DNA from: an uncultured Chloroflexota bacterium
GTDB taxonomy: Bacteria > Chloroflexota > Dehalococcoidia > CAUJGQ01
NCBI GenBank assembly: GCA_937879875.1
Contig: CALFMN010000244.1
Coordinates: forward strand, 47,655-111,654
Reading direction: 5' to 3'
Length of the DNA stretch: 64,000 nt
Position numbers and translations under genes: made by a program. Positions 61,997 to 64,000 of this stretch are shown here, one piece after another. Numbering within the stretch: position 1 is the stretch's first letter; each line of letters begins with the position of its first letter. The notes below the pieces were generated by a model that saw nothing but the letters and a program-made list of their open reading frames with translations, was not told where the DNA came from and ran no database searches.

Positions 61997-63364
61997 ATGG
62001 CGATGGGTGGACGGCGGGCGCTGTTCGTGCTGGCCGCGATCGTGCTGATCACGGCGGGTTGCGGCAAGAAGGCAGATTCGGGCAACAACAACGCTGGTGG
62101 CGCGACGGCGACGCCGATCACCAACGGACAGCCGGCCGTCGCGTCGACCGCCGCCGCTACGTCGTCTGACGTGGCGCCGGACGGGCGTACGTACGTGATC
62201 ACCAACCCGCGCTTCGATCCGCTGCCCGGCGCCCGTGCCCTCTACGGCGTGCTCGGCGGGGCGGCGTACGAGATCGAAGTGCCGCAGAGTTGGAACGGTG
62301 AGCTGGTGCTCTATGCCCACGGCTTTACCGGCGACGATCCGATCGTCTTCGTGCAGATGCCGCCGCTGCGCCAGTATTTCATCGAGCACGGCTTCGCCTG
62401 GGCCGCCACCAGCGACGCGACCAGCGGCTACAATCCCGACCAGGGGCTGCACGACACGCTGGCGCTGCGCGACGCCTTCATCCAGCAGGTCGGCGCCCCC
62501 AAACGCACCTACATCGACGGCACCTCGATGGGCGGCCACGTCGTCGTCTCTGCGATGGAGCAGCACCCCGAGCTGTTCGCGGGCGGTTACTCCGAGTGCG
62601 GTGTCGTGGCCGGCGTCGAGGAGCTGGACTATCTCGTGAGCTACAGCGCTCTCGCCGCCTACGTGACCAACACGGCGTTGCCGATTACCGACCGCGCCGC
62701 CTATTTGGCCGCCGTGCGCGCGAAGCTCCTGCCCGCGCTCGGCCCGGCGAGCCAGCCCACACAGGCTGGAGTGCAGTTCGAGGCCCTGGTCGAGAGCCTT
62801 ACCGGCGGCCCGCGCCCCTGGCGGCATCAGGGCTTTCTGGACCGGCGTTCGGCCAACTTTGAAGTCGCCGCGACGGAAGACCCGCAGCATCTCAGCCTCG
62901 CCGCGCGGGCGGCCACGAATCTGGGCGTGCGGTATACGGTCGATCCGTCGGCGGGCATCGACATCGCCCGCCTGAACGCGCTGATTCCGCGCCTGCCCGC
63001 CGACCCGGCCGCGCGCAACGCCGCCGCGCACCCCGATTTTGCGCCGCGCACCGGCAAGCTCAAGGCGCCGCTGCTGACGCTGCACACCACCGGCGATCAC
63101 TTCGTGCCGATCAGCCTCGAACAGGACTATCGCCGCATCGTCGACGCGGCCGGCGCCGGCGATCTGCTGGTGCAGCGGGCGATCCGCCGGCCCGACCATT
63201 GCCAGTTCAGCAGCGCCGAGCTGGAACGCGGCTTCAGCGACCTGGTCAACTGGGTCGAACACGGCGTCAAGCCGGAAGGCGATGACTTGAGTAATCCGGA
63301 CCTCACGAACGCCGGCCTGCGCTTCACCAATCCGCTGCTGCCCGGCGATCCGGGCGGCGAGTGA
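61997..63364 (+). CDS. Secreted alpha/beta-hydrolase lipoprotein
   Basis: A 455-residue lipoprotein. Lipobox VLITAGC is followed by GKKADSGNNN and an Ala/Thr linker, then an alpha/beta-hydrolase domain from about residue 75. Nucleophile elbow GTSMGG, acid LHTTGDHFVP and His RRPDHC are in the expected order. A large helical insert (about 210-330) covers the site. It is an extracellular esterase, lipase or peptidase of unknown substrate. The stop overlaps the next ATG (TGATG). Confidence 0.85.
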   Translation: MAMGGRRALFVLAAIVLITAGCGKKADSGNNNAGGATATPITNGQPAVASTAAATSSDVAPDGRTYVITNPRFDPLPGARALYGVLGGAAYEIEVPQSWNGELVLYAHGFTGDDPIVFVQMPPLRQYFIEHGFAWAATSDATSGYNPDQGLHDTLALRDAFIQQVGAPKRTYIDGTSMGGHVVVSAMEQHPELFAGGYSECGVVAGVEELDYLVSYSALAAYVTNTALPITDRAAYLAAVRAKLLPALGPASQPTQAGVQFEALVESLTGGPRPWRHQGFLDRRSANFEVAATEDPQHLSLAARAATNLGVRYTVDPSAGIDIARLNALIPRLPADPAARNAAAHPDFAPRTGKLKAPLLTLHTTGDHFVPISLEQDYRRIVDAAGAGDLLVQRAIRRPDHCQFSSAELERGFSDLVNWVEHGVKPEGDDLSNPDLTNAGLRFTNPLLPGDPGGE

Positions 63365-64000
63365 TGGTGGAACGGCGCGTCGAGGACGCGCTCACCCAGG
63401 CCATCGGACGCCTGCGCCCGCGTCGCACACGGTCCACGCTCTCGTTCAACTCCGCCGACCCCTACGACGCGATCGCACCGTACTACGACCGCACACTGGC
63501 CGGGTTCGAGGAAGACATGCCGCTGTACGAAGCCTTCGCGCGGCGGACCGAGACGCCGGTGCTGGAGCTCGGCGTGGGTACCGGGCGCGTGGCGATCGCG
63601 CTTGCGCGCGCCGGGCACCGCGTGGTGGGCATCGATCGGTCGGCGCGCATGCTGGCGCTGGCGCGCGGCGCCCTGCGGCGACGGCGGATCCGGGGTGTGG
63701 CACTCGTCCGCGGCGAGATGTGCCGGCCCGGGCTACGCGGCCGCTTCGGCCTGATCCTGTGCGCACGCGACAGCTTCTTGCACCTGGTGGATACCGAGGC
63801 GCAACTCGCCGCACTGGGCGCCGCGCGCGAACTGCTGCATCCCGATGGCCGCATCGTGCTGGACCTACCCGGCCCGGCCGGCGACTGGGGCGACTGGACG
63901 CCGGGAGCGCGCCCGCTGGTGCTCGACTGGACAGACAGCGGGCCGGGCGGGCGGGTCAGCCGCTTCACCACCTTTCGCGCCGACGCGGCCGCACAGACCC
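63364..64000 (+). CDS. Class I SAM-dependent methyltransferase (3' truncated by window edge)
   Basis: The open frame from ATG 63364 runs to the right edge (about 212 residues seen). ADPYDAIAPYYDRTLAGFEEDMPLYEAFARR leads into motif I VLELGVGTGRVAIALARAGHRVVGIDRS, then LILCARDSFLHLVD and LLHPDGRIVLDLPGP, the standard Rossmann methyltransferase order. Substrate unknown. It overlaps the upstream hydrolase stop and is probably cotranscribed. Confidence 0.88.
   Translation, partial: MVERRVEDALTQAIGRLRPRRTRSTLSFNSADPYDAIAPYYDRTLAGFEEDMPLYEAFARRTETPVLELGVGTGRVAIALARAGHRVVGIDRSARMLALARGALRRRRIRGVALVRGEMCRPGLRGRFGLILCARDSFLHLVDTEAQLAALGAARELLHPDGRIVLDLPGPAGDWGDWTPGARPLVLDWTDSGPGGRVSRFTTFRADAAAQT

Overview
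The window is high-GC chromosomal DNA. It is most likely from a Chloroflexota bacterium, probably Dehalococcoidia- or Thermomicrobia-like. The lineage is an inference from several traits: many secreted lipoproteins in which the lipobox Cys is followed by Asn/Lys and then a long Thr/Ala/Pro linker; an F420-type luciferase-like oxidoreductase; an SCO1664-family protein; GlpX-type fructose bisphosphatase with a DhnA-type class I aldolase and ATP-dependent PEP carboxykinase; and a groEL without an adjacent groES. No rRNA, tRNA, CRISPR array, integrase or complete IS element was seen.

Layout. 1-1000: end of an SDR gene and an AbrB/Doc toxin-antitoxin pair. 1.2-4.8 kb: GH63-like glucosidase and an enoyl-CoA hydratase. 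4.8-6.6 kb: two tandem paralogous lipoproteins. 7.0-13.4 kb: clpP, an orphan form II CoxL-like molybdenum hydroxylase, rpsO and pnp. 13.5-14.9 kb: a DUF433/DUF5615/DUF433 cluster and a small winged-helix protein. 14.9-21.6 kb (minus strand): MOSC protein, small membrane protein, beta-propeller lipoprotein, cyclophilin lipoprotein, subtilase-like protein without its catalytic Ser, and a peptide/nickel-type binding lipoprotein. 21.7-33.5 kb: mixed metabolic genes, including a DUF35/thiolase-like pair, an overlapping MaoC/small protein/IMPase operon and an SCO1664/DUF1537/PdxA operon. 33.6-41.2 kb: pckA, mnmE, an HpaB-like monooxygenase, a LON-domain three-gene chain, HAD and rhodanese. 41.3-43.3 kb: a CIRCE-controlled operon of a 74-aa protein plus groEL. 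43.4-48 kb: stand-alone Lrp-type effector domain, GltD-like protein, and two paralogous R2-like di-iron proteins of which one has lost its metal ligands. 48.4-64 kb: TetR, SnoaL-like protein, divergent J-domain protein and DEAD-box helicase, HpcH aldolase, two aminotransferases, fba and glpX, a DUF2723 membrane protein, apt, an alpha/beta-hydrolase lipoprotein and a truncated methyltransferase.

The most unusual structure is non-coding. Two families of intergenic palindromic elements are present. Family 1 has four copies (three of about 220-231 bp and one 82-bp internal-deletion derivative). Its terminal inverted repeats contain CACCTAACCCTG and it carries interchangeable arm hairpins whose stems covary. 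Family 2 has three copies of 170-199 bp with GGCCCTC/GAGGGCC ends, strong arm hairpins and a central GTCGGGTTAACCG-like sequence. One family 2 copy supplies the stop codon and last 17 residues of the CoxL-like gene. They look like MITE/REP-type elements.

Among the proteins, the active/degenerate di-iron pair behind a promoter with an operator-like palindrome, and the CIRCE operon with an unknown small protein in the groES position, are the best candidates for undescribed biology. PckA, class I aldolase and GlpX together indicate a gluconeogenic capacity.
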